This document shows positions 12,492-27,400 of a DNA stretch of 64,000 nt, in pieces (the first letter of the stretch is position 1; each line of letters starts with the position of its first letter). The translations under genes and the position numbers were made by a program. Location of the stretch: assembly GCA_050084985.1 (NCBI GenBank), contig JBITNC010000001.1, positions 86,056,001-86,120,000 on the forward strand, given 5' to 3'. This DNA comes from Nageia nagi. Taxonomy: Eukaryota; Pinophyta. The notes beneath the pieces were generated by a model that made no database searches, was not told the origin of the DNA, and saw nothing but the letters and a program-made list of their open reading frames with translations.

Positions 12492-15400
12492 CTGCAATAA
12501 GAAAATCCAATCAGTATTGATACTTTGACATGATAACACAGTAACTAGGTTGCAAGCTGAACAGAAATTTGAGGACGATAAGATGGGAAAATTTTACAAG
12601 GAAATCCTCAATCTTTACATATAACCAAGAAAATCATTTCTTTCTAATACATACCCGTTCTTTCCCTGTAAAACCTTGACCTCCAGCTTGTTCCATTATG
12701 AATGACATTGGAAACACTTCATACAGAGTACTGTACATGAAACACGACATACTAATCAGATAATATTCTCTTTACATTGCTGAGGAACTTAGGAAAGTAT
12801 TAAGGATCAGTATGGATGCGAAATGTATATGATATAAGTTTCTAGCTAATAAGGCACTTACTAGCAGTACATGCCTTTATGGATCTTTACGTCTAATTAA
12901 ATACAAACTTTTAAGAATTTTTACATGGTAATGTGTGTCATTTGTATCATACCGTAACTTCCCACTGGGATTCTTTTTATCAGCTGGGTACATGAATATT
13001 CCACCATACAGAAGTGTTCTATGAACATCAGCTACCATGCTATAGAAATAAAACATGTTAGTAATACTGTAGCTGTGCAAAGAAAATCCTGTAAAGGCAT
13101 ATTCAAAACACAAATAAAATAAAATCTCATCAAGTAAACACTACTATAAAACAAGTGTGTTATAACCTATTGCATAGTTTTGGTAAAACAAAGGCCTATT
13201 ATTTTCAAGTCTATATCTACCCGCTTTTTATGCAATAACTCTTGTAAGAGATGTCCTTATGGATCCAAAGTAATTTTGGAAGCAACTAGATTCTGTATCT
13301 ACCTCAACCAAGAAACATCTAAATCTGAATTTCGCCACTATACGCCCATTTCCACTCAAGTCATTTTTATGTTAAAATTATTATAGGTGAAAAGGAGCGT
13401 CCCACTTGTAACATTTTTATATTTTTAAGTTGAGAAAATTAGCATGTGCTTAATTAGATGACTTAGGTGAAGGCCTAATGGAAAATTAGAACATTGAGTA
13501 TAAAAAGGGAAAAGTGAGTTCATATTCATTGATTCCTGGTTATTATTTCTCTTCTATATTGTGAAGTGAGCTGCTACTCTAGCTAGCTTTCCATTCTTTT
13601 CTGCAGACGAAACCTTGCAAGAGATAGAGTCATAGGATGAAAACCCTATGATTCTCAAGGATCTAGGGACAAAAACATCTGGATTCTTGGAGAACAAGGA
13701 CAAAAACCTATGTTCCCTTTTGAGGTGAATTCATTCCAGAATTCACACTGTGCTGAATTGAAGTTTGTGTTTCTGAAGGTTTGAAAGAATATTCAGATTT
13801 TAGATCTGCGTTTGAAGAGCTATTTGAGCATCCAACATTGAGGGTTTTGCATCAGAGAGTGGGACACCCATCTCCAACAGTTTTGAGGAGGATTTGTAGA
13901 AATCTAGGGAGTGGATCAGGATACCCATTAATCTGATTTAAACATTTGCATCTGAATATATTAGCAATTAAGATGTTTATTGCATTTTGGAGCATCCCTG
14001 CCTTGGACGTCCAGTCTTGAGGGAGTGATTCACTTTGATGTGGGGTAATTTTGGGATCTTTGGAGTATTCTAGATCAGATCAGGGCATCCATCGTTGTGA
14101 TTTGAGAAGCCATAGCAGAATATTATGATTTGAGTGCGTTATCTACACTCTGGAATCTTCTCCACTTGGGCATCCAGCCTAAAGGAGATGATTCATTGAG
14201 TGTTGGAGTCTCTGAGACCATATCACTATTTATTATTTGCATTTTCACCTTCTACTTGGGACATTAAGCATATTGGAGCCATTTTGATATTCTGATTCAT
14301 CATATTGAAGGATGTCCAACAAAAAATGATCTTGATTAGCATCTGGAGTGGAATTGAGACATCTAATCCAAACATCCATCTTTAGCATTCATATTTGGGA
14401 AGACTGGAGTTTATCTTCAGCTTTGTGGTTGTGATTTATATCAAATTTAGACTTCTATATTGGGACGTCCACCTTTGGAGTCCACCTTGAGCATATTGAG
14501 CCACTTCTCTGGACGTCCAACTATGGTATTCAGATTAGTGGAGTTTTAAGAGTTCTTCAGCATTGTTATTGTGATCTGCATCAGGTGTGATCTATACAAG
14601 TGTATTCTTGCTATTATAGTTGTGTTCCATTGTGATCTATCATATAATTGCAATAACATATCATAACAACAATTCTGGTTTTCTGGGTGTTAAGATTTCA
14701 ATGTGATCTACTAGCTAGGGTTTATAAAAGTGGAGTTCTATAGTATTTTGGGGTTGGAATTGAGTAAGGTTTGGATTTTTGAGTAAATTAGTATACTAAG
14801 GTTTGTATTTTTCAGTTTGGGATATTTCAGTGGTATTGATCTTGCCAGCTATAAATTGGGTACCTCACAGAATGAATGTTGGGTGAGGTGTGCACGATGC
14901 AACTTAATTATGAATGTGTTTGTGAGAGTCATGGAGTTTTTATTCCCTTAATGTAATTTTCCACAGATGTTATCTACATAACCATCATATCAAGTAGCTA
15001 AAAGGGATAAGGAGGTGATAGCTCATATGTTCAATCTTTGTTCATACAGTTACAGAGACCTTTGATATAAAATTCAAGCACACATGGATCTACAATTAAT
15101 GATGAGAAAAAGATAGCTGAACAAAATTTTGTATCAGCAGAAAGCAATTTGGATAAGATCTTGAATTCCACCATTGGGACTGGAATGGGAAAAGCTCCAA
15201 AATCTGGTTCTGCTGTTGTAAAAAACAGTTGATTGTCGTTTAACTAAAAGCTTGACAATCTGGTTCTGCTGTTGTAAAAAACAGTTTATTGTCATTTAAC
15301 TCTAGATCTATTTATGATGAAGATAGTTTTGAGTATAACAGACATGAATGTAACAATTAATTTTTTGCAACAGGATAATATTCCTTCTGGATACCTTGAA

Positions 15401-18400
15401 AGTTTAACTCCTTTGTCACAGATATTAGTATCAAATACAATAAATGAAGAATTAACAAAGGAGCAAATTGTGAGAATCTCAGATCCAAACTTATGCCCTA
15501 AACATCCAATGTCCCATCTTGGAGACCATTTTTGTGCATTGGAATTCCAGTCTTCACCTTCCAAGAGTTTGTCCAAACCTAGGAAGGAAGGGGAGAAGTC
15601 TTTGAGCATTATGACAACAGGATTTTGCTATTCTAAGCCAAATGTCTAGTACATGGGACTTTTATGTGATGTTCTTGAAGCACACCATGAAGAAATTCCT
15701 TCATCACATGAGGAAACATGTAAAGAAAATGTCATGGAGGTGGCTAATTTGCTTTGGGCCTTGGGGAGACAAATCACAAATTGTTGATGGAGAAGTTCCC
15801 TTGCCACCTGAGGTATGTATAAAAATGTTTCTCATGAAATTGTTGCTAATGATGGAGTGGATACAAATGATAATTTTGTTAGAGAAAAATATCATGAGGG
15901 TAAGCACATTGAAATTTTAAAACCAATTTATGATGATTGTAGTGATGATAATTCAGATGGATGTTGGTTAGACTTTCAAACCATGCCTATGGATAGAAGT
16001 GTACACAATCATTTCAGCCTCTTTGATTTGGAAAGTGAACAGGAAGTTCACAATGAGCATGCTTCTTCAAAAGAAAGACATCAACCATTAGACGCAGGGG
16101 ATCCAGTTATTTCAGTACCTAGATATGATGGACTAGTTTGGGATGAGTTTCCTCTTGAACTAGGAGCTGTCCCAACTCTATAACAGGAATCATGCAAAGG
16201 CAATGACATTGAATTGGCTGATTTTGACAAATCAGAGCTGCTATTATATAGGACTGATTGTGATCAAGAAAAAGAGGGGATAAATCTTGGAGGAGAAACA
16301 TTTAAGACATGGGGCATGAAAGTTTGTGATGTTCACTGGTTTGATATTTTGTCACATCATCGGCAATTGGTGTGTTGACTCCATACTCTCCAACAACTAT
16401 TTTCAACTGCCTCTAGTATGCCTACGTACTGACATTTATTTTCTTTTGCAGGCATGTAACTGAGCTATAATGCTCCAAATCTAATTGCAGGCTGATCATA
16501 TTTCATTTTGTAGTCAATCATGATCACCCATACCTCTTCTTTGACTTAGTTGCGCGTTTCATTAATTTCTTTCCTATTTTGGTTTGGAGTGTAAATCACT
16601 CAATCGCCATTTTTATGACTTATATAGGGACAATGTCCCATTTGTAATTGGGTTAGCCAAGTTAGACAGATAGAGATAGATTATTGTATATATTTTTCAT
16701 AGCAATAGCAAGAGAAAATTGCTTTGCAACTTTTCCTTGCATTATTGAGTTTGAGTTTCATATTTGGTAGGTATTAGTGATTAGAAATCACTCTTTTCAT
16801 GCTATATATTAGATCTGGAGCTGAACCAAGGTGATTTTCATCATTTTTGTGGTATTTTAGGCTAGTGGGTACTTGTTGATTTTTCATTTCGGGCATTAGA
16901 TTTGGAGAAATCTTTGCTTATGCCTTTCCACCTTGTGTCAGGTCTGTAGAAAGTCAGTTCATTCGTGGCAACTATAACTTTCGTTATAGATCTCCATTTG
17001 GTGTGATTTCTTTTGTGTTGTATGGTTCTTTTGGATACCTCTTCAACCATATAGGATACTTCATACTTTGTATGATAGAAATCACCACAAACAACGATTT
17101 CCCTTCATGCACTTACCAGCCATACTTAGGAGCAGTTCATAAATACATTCACTCCCTACTGATTTTTGCCACACTTCCTCAGCTCAAATCTTTATGGATA
17201 TTCCATTTCTAAAAAGTAGACTTCATCCTCTTTCCATCCATAGAGAACACGACCCACTTTGAATACAAATCACCATTGTACCAAAACCATCTTTCAGCAC
17301 TATTTGTCTAGTCTTATGTTGGTGACCTCGTGAACACCTTTCACTCTTTTACTAATCACTTGAGTTTGATGACTCATTTTGAGTTGATTCCTTCTCCATT
17401 GGAAAGCAGAATTCACCTTTCCAACGATATATATAAAACGATATACCTTGTCGTTGGCGACCTTGGGCAAATTGCCCATCTTGGTGACCATCCAGTTTTA
17501 GGACTATCTTGGCTTCTTGCAACCTGGAGACCTTGAACTTCAGGAGCAAATCACTAGAGATCTACAGATTGGATTGAGGCATGTGAGTACTCTCTTTGAT
17601 ACCTTTCCAACCATATATAATACTTGGCATTTTGATCAAGTTAAGTTTGGCGAATTTGGGAAATTCATCAAGGTGTATTTTTGCAGTCGCCAGCCTCGTA
17701 TCTGTCAAATTTTTCAAGGCAGCCATGATGACATTAATGAAAGGTACGAGATTAATTCTGATTTTTATATGAATTATCATAGTAGTTCATTAGCTCGAGG
17801 CAATTTTGGCATTCATGATGATAGTTGGAAAGAATAATTGTTGGTAACTACTAAAAATGAGGTACAAACATTGTCTTTGTTGGATAATATCAAGGGTTTT
17901 GTAGAAAATTTGATTCAAAAGAATGAACATATTGTTTCCCTTGATGATTTGTACAATGTTAAGAGCACAATGGGGAAATTGAAAGTAGTTTTCTTGCATA
18001 TGATCAGTGATAAGTTGTAATGACCCTATTTTTTAGAATATCTTGTATTTGGGATTTTCCACAAATCTCTTCTTGTACAAGTCAAATGTGGCCGTTGCAC
18101 CTTCAGAATTGGATAGAGCATCTCGTGGCATTTGTTTTAAGTGGTCACACGACCCCTTTTGGACCAGAAACAAAGGAGTTATGGCTACTCGAAGTTCGCC
18201 AGTGAGACCAATTTTCCATATTGTGCCCACACACAAAAATCCACTTAACTTAGTGGATTTCTACTTAAAAGTGCAACGTTGGATTATAATAAGCTTTTAT
18301 GTTATTCTAATGTTATTTTAAGTACTTCTATTTGCAATAAAGCCAATCAATGGCTTAGATTAGCTTAGAGGGGTCAATGCAAGATTTGGGTTGGAGTCTA

Positions 18401-21400
18401 TATAAGGAGATGCAACGCTCCATTTTAGGATGTTATTGATATTATTGAAATTGAAATATGAAACCCTTGAGTTTCTTTGAGTGAAGATTGAAGGTCTTGC
18501 TCACCCCAAAGTGCATTGAAGGTGCATGGTTGGGATCTTTGGCAATTTCATTGAAGGTGTGATTGCCCTATTTCTTTGAGTGAAGATTGAAGGTCTTGCT
18601 CACCCCAAAGTGCATTGAAGGTGCATGGTTGGGATCTTTGGCAATTTCATTGAAGGTGTGATTGCCCTAAAAACACAAAAATAGTCCCAAGGAGATTCAT
18701 GGCATTTTGAAGGTGTTATATTTGCATTTTGATGTTATTTTGTGGATGCCCTTGGTTATTCCAGCGCATATATTGTCTTGCAATATTTTAATATATTCTC
18801 TTGGCTGGTTATTACTCATTTTTTGGGTGTCTTTTGAGTAATATTTCAGTTCTATATTTTTTCTATACTTGTATTTCTATAATTTCGTTTTTGGGACATT
18901 ACATAAGTTATTTACAGGTGAAGTTTTTAAGCACATGAGGACAAAGGTTGAAAAACTCACCCATGAGCTTGAAGCAACAAAGAGCTCATTGAACATCACT
19001 TAAATGGCCCTTCAAGAAGCAGAAAATCAGTTTGTTGTGGCTGAACAATTTGAAGAACTTGGGGAAGTGATTGAAGAACTTGATGGCATCCAAACGAAAT
19101 TTGAGCCAGTACATGATCCTAAGAAAACTGAAAATGAAAGTATGGTCCAAGATGAGGATGGGCTGAGACTAGAAAATGAAAACCATTTTCAGTTTGATGA
19201 ATCACTATTCAAGGTAAGAGATGAAATCTTGATAAATGGCATGCATGATTTCAATTCTAAAATAATGGGAAAGGAGGCAGCAATTATAATTCCTTTCCAA
19301 GAGGAGTCTACAATGTTTGAAGCCCTTCTTAAAGAGGGGAATTCTGAAAACAGTAAAGAAAAGTTTGTAGCAACATTCGGGGCTGATGAAATGTCCATGG
19401 GGGAGTGTGGAAATGAAGACTATTCACTTGGAATGGATGGAAATTTTGAAAAATAAAACTTTGAGCCATTTCTTAACCCATTGTGGGATACTTGTTCAAA
19501 TTTTGAAGAAAAAGCAGAAGATATCAGCTTTATGTTTGGGAAAGAAAGAGAAGTTGATTACATTGGTGAGATAGCACTTGACAATCTTCATGGAATGGAG
19601 ATTGAAAATTACCTTAAGGCATTGATTGATGGAAATCACTCATTTGGAGTGACAACATGGAAGTATGTGTTAAGAATTGTTATAGCATTGATAAATGGGT
19701 TGTTTGGGAAGAATTTGTTGTTTGAAGACTCCAGTTGGATTAGAAAACACAAAGAAATTATGGACAGTATCTTCTTGTTGAAAAATCATGCATCAGTTAC
19801 AAGTATGATGGCTGAAGTTTGTGTGAAAAACCATCCTTTTTTGGTTGAGATTGGTATAGAATTGACTCAGATTTGTATGACTGCAAATGATGTTGAATTG
19901 GCTGAAAATTGGGTGGATTACAGCCATCTCATGGCTGCACTTGGTGTTGGAAAAAAACAATTTGTTGACTGCAAAAACAGTGATTGATTTTCTGCTCTTC
20001 AACAAATTTGAGACCTTAATCACTTTCCCAAAAATCAGTTCATAGTGACACTTGGACAGCAAATGATACTGACTTAAATGGCTGCATTTTGTGACAAAAA
20101 GAACAACTATTTGTTGGTTGCAATGATTAAGAATCATTTCAAAAGTTTATATGATGCTCCTAACCTTGCTGACTTGTTGTTTAATGATAGATGAGCCCCA
20201 AAAGCACATGAATTTTTACAGGAACAATGAAGCATCTCAAAGACATTAAAAGACCATATCTAGCAAGCACAAAACCAGCAAAGGCAAAGGAGACATGCAA
20301 ATCAGAAAAGAATTGAAGGAATTTTTGAGTAAGGAGCCCTATAGACAATCTACATCAAAAAAGGGTAAAGTTGAGAAGCTGAAATTACATTTCTTTGGGC
20401 CTTATGGGATTTTGCACAAAGCTGGAGAAAATGAATTTGAGTTGGAATAGCCATCTACTAGTAGCCTTCACAATGTGTTTCATGTTTCTTACTTGAAGAG
20501 AGCTCTTGGACAACATTTTGTACCTTCTACAGATTTGCCACCATTTGATGATGAAGGCAACTTGATTTTGGAACCTGAATATATCTTGGAGACAAGAGAG
20601 AAGAGGTTGAGAAATAGGGTCATCATGGAGCACTTGGTGAAATGGATAGGCTTGCCAATGGAAGATGCTACATGGGAAGGATCTGAAATCATTTCTCATT
20701 TAGCCCTTAATTGCTTAGGGACAAGCAATTTGGGAGGGATGGTATTGTGATGTCCCCTACCTAGGCACTCATTTCCACTAGTCATTTTTATGTTAAAATT
20801 ATTATAAGTGAAAAAGGACGTCCCACTTGTAGCATATTTTAATATTTTTAAGTTGAGAAAATTAGCATGTGCTTAATTAGGTGACTTAAGTGAAGGCCTA
20901 ATGGAAAATTAGAACATTAAGTATAAAAAGTGAAAAGTGAGTTCATATTCATTGATTCCTAGTTATCATTTCTCTTCTATATTGTGGAGTCAGCTGCTAC
21001 TCAGGCTAGCTTTCCATTCTCTTCTGTGGATGAAATCTTGCAGGAGATAGAGTCATAGGATGAAAACACTATGATTCTCAAGGATGTAGGGATGAAAACG
21101 TCTGGATTCTTGGAGAGCAAGGACAAAAACCCTTGTTCCCTCTTGAGGTGAATTCATTCCAAAATTCACACACTGCTGAATTGGAATTTGTGTTTCTGAA
21201 GGTTTGAGGAAGAATATTCAGATTTTAGATCTGCATTTGAACAGCTATTTAAACATCCAACATTGTGGGTTTTGCATCACAAAGTGGGACACCCATCTCC
21301 TACAATTTTGAGGAGGATTTGCAGAAATCTAGGAGTGGATCAGGATACCCATTAATTTGATTTGAGCATTTGTATCTGAATATATCAGCAATTGAGATGT

Positions 21401-24400
21401 TTATTGCATTCTGAAGCACCCCTACCATGGACGTCCAATCTTGAGGGAGTGATTCACTGCGATCTGGGGTAATTTTGGGATCTTTGGAGTATTCTACATC
21501 AGATCAGGACACCCATCATTGTCATTTGAGAAGCCATAGCAGAATATTATAATTTGAGTGTGTTATCTACACTCTGGAATCTTCTCCACTTGGGCATCCA
21601 GCCTAAAGGAGATGATTCATTGAGTGTTGAAGTCTCTGAGACCATATCACTATTTATTATTTGCATTTTCACCTTCTACTTGGGACATTAAGCATATTGG
21701 AGCCATTTTGATATTCTGATTCATCATATTGAAGGATGTCCAACAAAAAATGATCTTGATTAGCATCTGGAGTGGAATTGAGACATCTAATCCAAACATC
21801 CATCTTTAGCATTCATATTTGGGAAGATTGGAGTTTATCTTCAGCTTTGTGGTTGTGATTTATATCAAATTTAGACTTCTATATTGGGACGTCCACCTTT
21901 GGAGTCCACCTTGAGCATATTGAGCCACTTCTCTGGACGTCCAACTATGGTATTCAGATTAGTGGAGTTTTAAGAGTTCTTCAGCATTGTTATTGTGATC
22001 TGCATCAGGTGTGATCTATACAAGTGTATTCTTGCTATTATAGTTGTGTTCCATTGTGATCTATCATATAATTGCAATAACATATCATAACAACAATTCT
22101 GGTTTTCTGGGTGTTAAGATTTCAATGTGATCTACTAGCTAGGGTTTGTAAAAGTGGTGTTCTACATTATTTTGGGTTTTGAATTGAGTAGAGTTTGGAT
22201 TTTTGAGTAAATTTGCATACTAGGGTTTGTATTTTTCAGTTTGGGATATTTCAAAACTAATGTAATCTCTTATTTTTTATTTTCTTGAAAAAGGAAGAGA
22301 AAGGGCCTTGCCAATAACTATTATTGTACCAATTCAACTACTTTTAAGGCTTGTAACATTCTTCTCAATATTTCATATTCGAATCTGTACATTACTATTT
22401 AAAATGCATGCTATGCCGTAGAATTACTTCAACACAAGATTTCAACCCAAGTCACTATGGCAATTAGATTCCCACCTTACAACTAGAGAACATCCTCATA
22501 GGCAGAATCAGTTCTACACAATAAAACAACTGATTTGATAAATATCTTTTCAGTATTCATTAGGTGAATTAAAAGCCTCCAGAATGAACCATGCCATCTA
22601 ATCTTTTGAATGGATTTATTTCAAAAAGTTCTTAGTTGCATGCTAAATCCTACATGATTCCCTTCCTGCCCAAATTAAGAGGATGTGTTGACATCTCATT
22701 GCCATTTGCTTACTGCATGCTTTGATGTAGCCCTATTGTTTTGTTTTTTCAAGAAAGCTATGTATTAAATATTGTCTCTAATGGGTAGTATGATTGATGA
22801 TAGTTCATTACACAAGTAATATTCCTTATTCTCTGCAATGGGTAAGAGAGTGCACCTCCCAATATATCTAAGAGACTTGGGCAATGATGCATCTTCTGGA
22901 AACTTGCATCTCTCAACATACCTGTAAAGGAAATGTGATATAAGTTATAGCAGAAAGAAATATATGTTATCCAATCCTCTAGAGATTTCTTGAAAGCAGT
23001 ACTCACTTCTTTGTAGGTTCATCCCAATTCCTTGCATTGCCTTCATTTATTGAATATATTTTCCCTTTCCTTGGAACCTGCATGAAAATTCAAGTGTTTA
23101 AATTGCATTATGCTTAAAACATTTTTTTATTAATTTGAACTATTTGCATCTTTGAATATTTTTTGAATACACTACTTCCTGCATATTTTAATTGCATTGC
23201 AGAAATTGTCATAGCCAATTAATACATACAATAAAATGATAAAATTACAATCTTATCATTGCCCTTATCCAATTCCCACCCTACCACATTCACTACATTT
23301 AACTAGCAGTGTACAAGGTAAGCTTTTTTATAAAATTATTATCAAATATGAGATCACTTTCTGAAGTTCATCAAAGAGGCCAATATTATTGTTGACTTTT
23401 TGTTCCACTGTGTTTAGAAATATTGTAGACTACATCTAAAAATAATTGCATCTTCTAAATTTAACATGTAATGATGGATGACTTCAAACCTGTTGCAAGG
23501 AAAAGTATAAAATTAAACCAGGTTGAGAAGAATAATATTTACTATGGGATCCATCATCAGAACTTGTGCAAGGAAAGAGATTGGGAAGAAAGACCTTATA
23601 TATAATGTATGGACAAAACCCAAATTGGTAAACCCAGGTCAGCCATTTCTTATTTATTTATTTAATTCACTGGTAACTAACAAACTACTAAGGCAAAACT
23701 ACAGCCTTTCTGGAACAATACAAAAAATACAAATATTTAAAGATACAATAGGGATGGTAAGAATGGTTAGGAATATGGAACATTGAAGCTTACTTTAATA
23801 TATAACCATTAACAAGCCTACATGTATACAATCAAACCTTCAGGTATCCCCTGGGAAACATTCAAATATCCCCCATAGACATCCAAAGATGTCTCTAATG
23901 CAAGAAATGCTGGGAGACATCAATTGTAGTCTGTTGGAATCTAGTGCACATCTCCAAAACTGTTACCATTACTTGACATGTGTTATGCTAGGGCATATAT
24001 GATCCATCTCCTGGTTATAAGATCATGATTTATTGAAAATATGCAACTGTTCACAAAAAAGGACAAACATGTTTGTGAAATTTAACCATAGCAAATGTTA
24101 ATTGTTTTGGGCACCAAGACTTCAAATCTTATGTTCATATTGGCACTTGAAACTCTTGCCTATCAAAATAGATCTGATGATTACATGAACTATTGAATAT
24201 AATTTGGTGGGGCGGGAGGGGGGAGGCATGGTTGTAATTTACTTGGGGGTCAATGTTTATGTCTGTCACTATTATGACTAAATTGGTCCATTCAGGCTAG
24301 ATTGTAACTATAGGATCCCAAAGTTTTGAATGTATTAATATTTGATACAGCATCTTTGTGTTTGTGTTCACCCATAGCCGAGCATCCTATTTATTTATGA

Positions 24401-27400
24401 GACTTTTCTCAACGTCAAGATAGGATGTCATAGATGAATAAACCAATGATACAGAATCCCTTCATCTATGCATCCTCCACAGCTAAGGTAACATGAAATA
24501 TGGGGTATCATACTGATCCTCGTTTCCTATAAGAAAATCATCAAGGACACTTTTATGTGCCACAATATTATTAATATTAACCTTAGAACAGAACTTGGAC
24601 GAGAATGATAATATAAAACCCATAATAATAAAATATATGATTCAATTATGTGACCTTTATGTTTTTAAAAGAAAGATAAAATACTATTACCCCAATAAAT
24701 TTGGGTAGTAAAATGTTTATAAGGTTTAGACTTTTCTTAAGTGTTTTATATTTTACCAAAATAAAACTTCCAAGCATATATCTCTACAAGTTTACCTCAC
24801 ACATTTCACACTGAGTTATTCTAAGACCTTTCACACTAGAGAGAGCATGCAAACGTGGGTCACTATGAGGAGCCAACATGAAATCTGAATTCTCCCTTGA
24901 ATTAGTTCAATTCAGACAAATACGACATATAAGGATGGGCTGTACAAAATCAAAAACTTGTATTGGTCACATTCAGACCCTCTCGAAATTATTGAAGATT
25001 TGACAAACATATTGGAGGAAATAAAACATCAAGACCTTATCTATGCTTCTGGATTATTCAAAGCAGCAATAATGCGCTTCAAATTAAGATTTCCAGAGCT
25101 AATCCTGGAAGTAGCAAATTATTATGATGCAGAATTCAAGAAGGTTGTTACTAAAGCTGGTGACGTGATTGTTGAGAGAATTAGCACTACTCTAATTCCC
25201 AAGGTCCAAGACTATAGAAAGCTCAATCACATTCAACATGCAACATCTACAAGCTACTAACACATTCACACAATATGACACCAATATAATGTGGTTCCTC
25301 CCTCCTTGGGAGTACATCCACAACTAGTTCTCTATTCTCAATCTATGCACCTCTTAATACAATTCTCTTCCTCTCCTACACAACCTAGTAGAGTAATCTT
25401 ACTCCAAAACTTAGATGTATTTACAAGAGGAGAGGCCCTCTATTTATAGCTTGAGAGCACCTCCCTAACCTCCCTTTAACCCAAGGGTAAGGTTAGGGTT
25501 ACAATAAATGTATGACCTAACTTTAACCTACCAACTAACCCCATGGTTAGGTCAAAGTCCACACATAATAAAGAATTCAATTAATCCCTTAAGGTATCTA
25601 CATACCCTTTAAGTGATTAATTGAACTTACAAGGAGTTTAGATATTCACAATATTTCATTACAAATTCTAACACTCCCCCTTAATGCAATATTGGGATAG
25701 AGCGTAGAAGAAAGAAGAGATAGAGTAAGAGAGAGTTCTCCTCTATAGAGATACAAGTGGAGATGAGAACATTTACATATTTGAGAATCTTTTTGAGAAC
25801 TAGTATGAGACTCACTACATTACCATTTGACAAAATGGTTTACAATACAATCATTAACCACAACTGGTTTCACTGTACATAGTAGTCGATCAACTTTAAG
25901 CTGACATGTGAGTCTCCATGAGCTTGCTTTCACAAGGTGAGTAACCTGCATTTCTGAAGAAGATCCTGCATGCTACAAGCAACTCATGAACAAAATCAGT
26001 TAGATGCATCATATATTCAAATAAGAGAATCAAATAATGCCATCTTATAAATAACTGATTAATGGTGCACTATAAGTCATCACGGAGATGCCAAGCCATC
26101 ACTCATAGTCACCTGTTGTATATAGACATGTGTTGATTATTAATAGAGCATAAAAATTGTACAACGAGTTTCTCACGCAGAGCAAACTCACCACGGAGGT
26201 ATAGAATGTACAACAAGTTCGTCACGCAGAGCAAACTTACCACGGAGGTATATTAATTATATGCTCAAGAATTGTACAACGAGTTTCTCACGCAGAGCAA
26301 ACTCACCACGGAGGTATAAAATGTACAACAAGTTTGTCACGCAGAGCAAACTTACCACGGAGGTATAAATATGTACAACAAGTTTGTCACGCAGAGCAAA
26401 CTTACCACGGAGGTATAAAATAATCAACACTCTATAACAACAATTGTACAACAAGTTTGTCACGCAGAGCAAACTTACCACGGAGGTCTAGAATGTACAA
26501 TCAAAAAAGGCCTCTTAGAGGTGAAGTTGTCATCACTAACAAAAGTTCAAACTTCACTCCCCCTTGAGGGCAACTTCACCAACCCGAGAGAATCCCTAAG
26601 CTTGCTGAACTGAGCTTCAGGAAGGGGCTTGGTGAATAAATCAACAGAGTTTTCAGTAGATGGACAATACTCCAAGTGTATGATGTCATCTAGAACCTTC
26701 TCCCTGATAAAATGGGCTTGGATTTCCACATGTTTGGTTCTCTGATGGAACACAGGATTCTTAGCCAAAGAGATAGCCGATTGATTGTCTGAAGAAATAA
26801 GAGATGGGCCATTTTGCTTATACCCAATTTTGTTCAGAAGATGCCTCAGCCAAATAGCTTCTTGGGCGGCAACAGACATGGCTCGATATTCGGCTTCGGT
26901 GGTAGAAAGAGTCACAGTAGGTTGCTTCTTGGAAGCCCAAGAGATAGCACCTGAACCAATGCTGAACACATATGCAGAGGTTGATTTTCTGTCATCTCTA
27001 TCTCCCCCATAATCAGAATCTGAGAACCCTGAGAGAACAATTGAGGGCACTTTGGAATACTTAAGAGCAAGATCCTTTGTCCCTGCCACATACCTCAAGA
27101 TTTGCTTCACAGCATTGAGGTGTTCAACATATGGTTTTTGCATGAATCGTGCCATCAGATTCACTGCAAAGGCAATATCAGGACGAGAGATAGTCAGATA
27201 CAGAAGACTACCGTTCAATTGCCTATAAGCTGTAGCATCAGCCAACTAAGAATCTGAGCTCAGTGATACAACGATTCCAGAAGAAACAGGTATTGCAGCA
27301 TATCTACACTCCTCCATTCCAAACTTTTGCAAGATGTCTGATATATACTTAGATTGACTAAGATAAGTACAATCTTTGTGTTGGTATACTTGCATTCCAA

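Larger units (their letters stand above)
17517..19987 (+). pseudogene. unrecognised coiled-coil/acidic ORF in F, split by a solo LTR
   Basis: Frames at 17517-17837, 17838-18015, 18909-19003, 19004-19456 and 19481-19987 form an interrupted protein. Removing the solo LTR and one TSD restores the frame across 18015/18909 (HMISDKL to FTGEVFKHM). The part after it has a heptad-like '[14 protein letters not shown]', then acidic runs ([15 protein letters not shown]) and a more hydrophobic tail ([15 protein letters not shown]). No known domain was recognised. Stops at 17835, 19001 and 19454 break it. Confidence 0.5.
13326..22253 (+). mobile_element. Ty3/gypsy-type element F, non-autonomous, in an FBPase intron
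   Basis: Two direct repeats of about 1.5 kb (13326-14829 and 20746-22253) flank about 5.9 kb. The only recognisable pol piece is the integrase C-terminal and chromodomain-like tail at 20125-20756, homologous to the end of element E. The rest of the interior (14830-20124) has unrecognised acidic and coiled-coil ORFs. The primer site after the 5' LTR is a decayed TGGTATTGATC. The flanks (aaatc before, aaact after) do not form a clean target duplication. F is opposite in orientation to the host gene. Confidence 0.8.

Noticed and set aside
15292-15609. Minus-strand 105-codon frame opposite the first F ORF
   Set aside because: It is the antisense shadow of the plus frame at 15314-15649.
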